This document shows positions 62,680 through 64,000 of a stretch of 64,000 nt of DNA, piece after piece. The position numbers and the translations under genes were made by a program. The stretch covers positions 89,988-153,987 of the forward strand of contig UQNN01000006.1 of NCBI GenBank assembly GCA_900542445.1. The letters are read 5' to 3'. Numbering within the stretch: position 1 is the first letter of the stretch; every line of letters starts with the position of its first letter. Below the pieces are notes generated by a model that was given only the letters and a program-made list of their open reading frames with translations, searched no databases and was not told the origin of the DNA. Source of the stretch: an uncultured Eubacteriales bacterium (GTDB taxonomy: Bacteria; Bacillota; Clostridia; Christensenellales; Aristaeellaceae).

Positions 62680-62707
62680 ATTATAGCAAATCCGCGTTTT
62701 TTGTCAA
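62680..62707 (-). promoter_or_regulatory. Strong sigma-A promoter for the cyclase gene
   Basis: Minus strand TTGACA (62702-62707), 16-base spacer, perfect TATAAT (62680-62685), 44 bases before the start codon. Confidence 0.85.
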
Positions 62708-62775
62708 TCGCAAACCCACCATGATTTACTTATCGACAAACGCGCGCAACGGGTGTATCATGGACGGGGGAAATG

Positions 62776-62853
62776 GCGGGGCTCTGCCCCGCACCCCGTC
62801 AAGGACCTGAGGTTCTTGGCTTTCCCACTTGGTTTATCGCTTCACGATAAACC
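62776..62853 (+). repeat. Structured intergenic repeat, family 2, copy 1
   Basis: Hairpin GGGGC-TCT-GCCCC (62778-62790), then ACCCCGTCAAGGACC-TGA-GGTTCTTGG, which forms a second stem-loop, then GGTTTATCG-CTTCA-CGATAAACC (62831-62853). The first two parts recur after the next gene at 63851-63900. The GGGGCTCTGCCCC core is a motif I recall from intergenic DNA of many Clostridia. Function unknown. Confidence 0.7.
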
Positions 62854-62910
62854 CGATAAACTGTTTTTTTCTCTTTTCTTCACTGACATTTTTGTTGCCT
62901 GAGGTGTTTC

Positions 62911-63849
62911 ATGCCTGCATCTTATGTTCACCAATCCGTCGCGGCGCACGCCGCCGACGCACTTTCTTTACAGGATTCCGCCGCTGAACGCAGCGCGCTT
63001 CTGGCTGGCGCGGAAGGGCCGGACCCGATGTTTTTCTGTTTCCGTCCGGGCAAACCGTTTGCGCCGCTGGTCGGTTCGCTGCTGCACACGCAAAAGACGG
63101 ACGACTTTCTGCTCGCTCTGTGCGAAGCCTGTGCAGGCGACGCGCTGCTTCGCGCCTACTGCTGCGGCTTTTTCACGCATTATGCCACGGATACGACCTT
63201 TCACCCGTTTGTCTATGCGCATTCCCTGACGGCAGAGGGCCGGTATTCCGGCAACACGCACTGCACGCTGGAACACCAGCTGGAGACCCTGCATTACCGC
63301 CGCGAAGGTCACGCGACGGGGCTGCCTGTTCAGATGGGCGGTTTCGCCGCGCTGGACGACGCACAGCGCAAAAAGATTGCCGCCGCGCTTTCCGTTGCGC
63401 TTTCGCGCGTCTTCCCTGACTCCGCGCTTTCGCCGCGCCGTTTGGAAACCTGTTTTTTGGACGCGGTGAGCCTTTGCCGCCTGCTCCGTTCGGAGGACGG
63501 CAGGCGTTTCCGCACGTGGGGCAGCGTGCTCTCCCCCTTCAAGCTGGACGCGACGCTGCACGCGCACATGATGCCCGCCGAGCCGCCGACGGAAGACATT
63601 GCCAACGATGCGCATACCCCGTGGGCCTCCATCTGGGTGCCGGACGAAATTCGTCACGACAGTTTCGACGACCTTTTCGCCGCGTCGGTGAGCCGTTCGG
63701 AAGAGCTGATAACCGCCGCCGACTCGCTGATGAAGGGACGCGGTTCCTACGCTGCTCTGCGCTCGCTGCACGGCGGGCTGAGCTACGATTCCGGCCTGCC
63801 GTGGCAGGAAACCTGCCCGCCGTCGCAAGCGCCGGGGGTAAAGCGGTAA
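62911..63849 (+). CDS. Zinc-dependent phospholipase C family protein
   Basis: 312 residues. The pattern of histidines and acids (AEGPDPMFF, GFFTHYATDTTFHPFVY, CTLEHQLET) matches the PF00882 family. The N-terminus begins PASYVHQSVAAH with no signal peptide. Many Clostridia carry such a cytoplasmic or unexported homologue of unknown substrate, distinct from secreted alpha-toxin. ATG 62911 lies after CTGAGGTG. Flanked on both sides by copies of a structured repeat. Confidence 0.85.
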   Translation: MPASYVHQSVAAHAADALSLQDSAAERSALLAGAEGPDPMFFCFRPGKPFAPLVGSLLHTQKTDDFLLALCEACAGDALLRAYCCGFFTHYATDTTFHPFVYAHSLTAEGRYSGNTHCTLEHQLETLHYRREGHATGLPVQMGGFAALDDAQRKKIAAALSVALSRVFPDSALSPRRLETCFLDAVSLCRLLRSEDGRRFRTWGSVLSPFKLDATLHAHMMPAEPPTEDIANDAHTPWASIWVPDEIRHDSFDDLFAASVSRSEELITAADSLMKGRGSYAALRSLHGGLSYDSGLPWQETCPPSQAPGVKR

Positions 63850-63850
63850 G

Positions 63851-63900
63851 AGGGACTCCGTCCCAAACCCTGCCAGAAACCTGAGGTTTCCGGACTTCTC
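63851..63900 (+). repeat. Structured intergenic repeat, family 2, copy 2
   Basis: Begins two bases after the phospholipase stop. Hairpin GGGAC-TCC-GTCCC (63852-63864), then AGAAACC-TGA-GGTTTCC. Relative to copy 1, the G-C pair of the first stem is A-T here, and the second stem keeps ACC-TGA-GGT while its outer pairs change. Confidence 0.68.
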
Positions 63901-63903
63901 ATA

Positions 63904-63953
63904 GGCGCTGTCTCAAAATGGCTAAAGCAGGCCATGAGAGGCAGTGCCTTTTT
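63904..63953 (+). other. Hairpin with IS-end-like sequence at the window edge
   Basis: GGCGCTGTCTCAAAATGG (63904-63921) pairs imperfectly with CCATGAGAGGCAGTGCC (63932-63948) and is followed by TTTTT. The first arm resembles terminal inverted repeats of IS1182-like elements (GGxGCTGTCTCAAAA), but the rest lies beyond the window. It may equally be a terminator of the phospholipase gene. Confidence 0.35.
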
Positions 63954-64000
63954 CCGTAACATTTTTGGGCAAGCGAAAACAGAGTGCAGAAAGAACGGCA

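Noticed and set aside
62911..63849. Phospholipase C-like protein as an alpha-toxin
   Set aside because: No signal peptide and no C-terminal PLAT/C2 domain; only the fold-family match supports the zinc-dependent label.

Overview
The window looks like a chromosomal segment of a GC-rich, Gram-positive, endospore-forming member of the Clostridia. The evidence is spo0A, a yunB-type sporulation gene, the tilS-hpt-ftsH block, a Firmicutes class III fructose-1,6-bisphosphatase, DnaD/DnaC-type primosome genes, a pyruvate:ferredoxin oxidoreductase (anaerobic metabolism) and a collagen-like protein behind a sporulation-type promoter motif. The genus cannot be named from the sequence alone. I see no rRNA, tRNA, CRISPR array, prophage or complete insertion sequence.

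Layout. 1-8 kb (minus strand): tilS-hpt-ftsH, then a PHP phosphoesterase, a VanW-like wall protein, ridA and the 5' part of fbp. 8-13.5 kb: spo0A, a UPF0489 protein, yunB, then a class A penicillin-binding protein on the plus strand. 13.5-17.2 kb: a DnaD-family protein with several C-terminal repeats, a helicase loader and an AAA ATPase. 17.2-25.6 kb: a secreted two-FMN-domain flavoprotein reductase, a small secreted protein, dnaE, a frameshifted AT-rich orphan and a three-SH3 membrane protein. 25.8-33.3 kb: nifJ, then two paralogous GtrII-like membrane proteins and a GNAT acetyltransferase. 33.3-39.1 kb: an intergenic region packed with inverted repeats, then a MacAB-like ABC exporter operon with an adaptor gene at each end. 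39.2-41.2 kb: a metallophosphoesterase, an acidic zinc-ribbon protein and a CAP-domain protein. 41.3-47 kb: a response regulator, a histidine kinase, two GerMN-domain proteins and holA, an order that recalls actinobacterial MtrAB-LpqB. 47.2-52.1 kb: a D-Ala-D-Ala carboxypeptidase and two paralogous GT39-like membrane proteins. 52.2-53.5 kb: infC-rpmI-rplT behind an attenuator-type leader. 53.5-60.9 kb: a glycosyltransferase-dac-rluB-repeat protein-NusG-II-acyltransferase series. 61-64 kb: a collagen-like (exosporium-type) protein, a cyclase-family hydrolase and a zinc-dependent phospholipase C-like protein flanked by two copies of a structured repeat.

Common themes are envelope building and its control (class A PBP, two carboxypeptidases, VanW, SH3 protein, four multi-membrane glycosyltransferase-like proteins in two paralogous pairs, acyltransferase, GerMN two-component operon) and replication or translation housekeeping (dnaE, holA, DnaD/DnaC, infC-rpmI-rplT, tilS, rluB). 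The non-coding DNA is informative: many strong sigma-A-type promoters, clear terminators, an infC attenuator with a visible competing pairing, and two families of structured repeats whose copies differ by stem-preserving changes.
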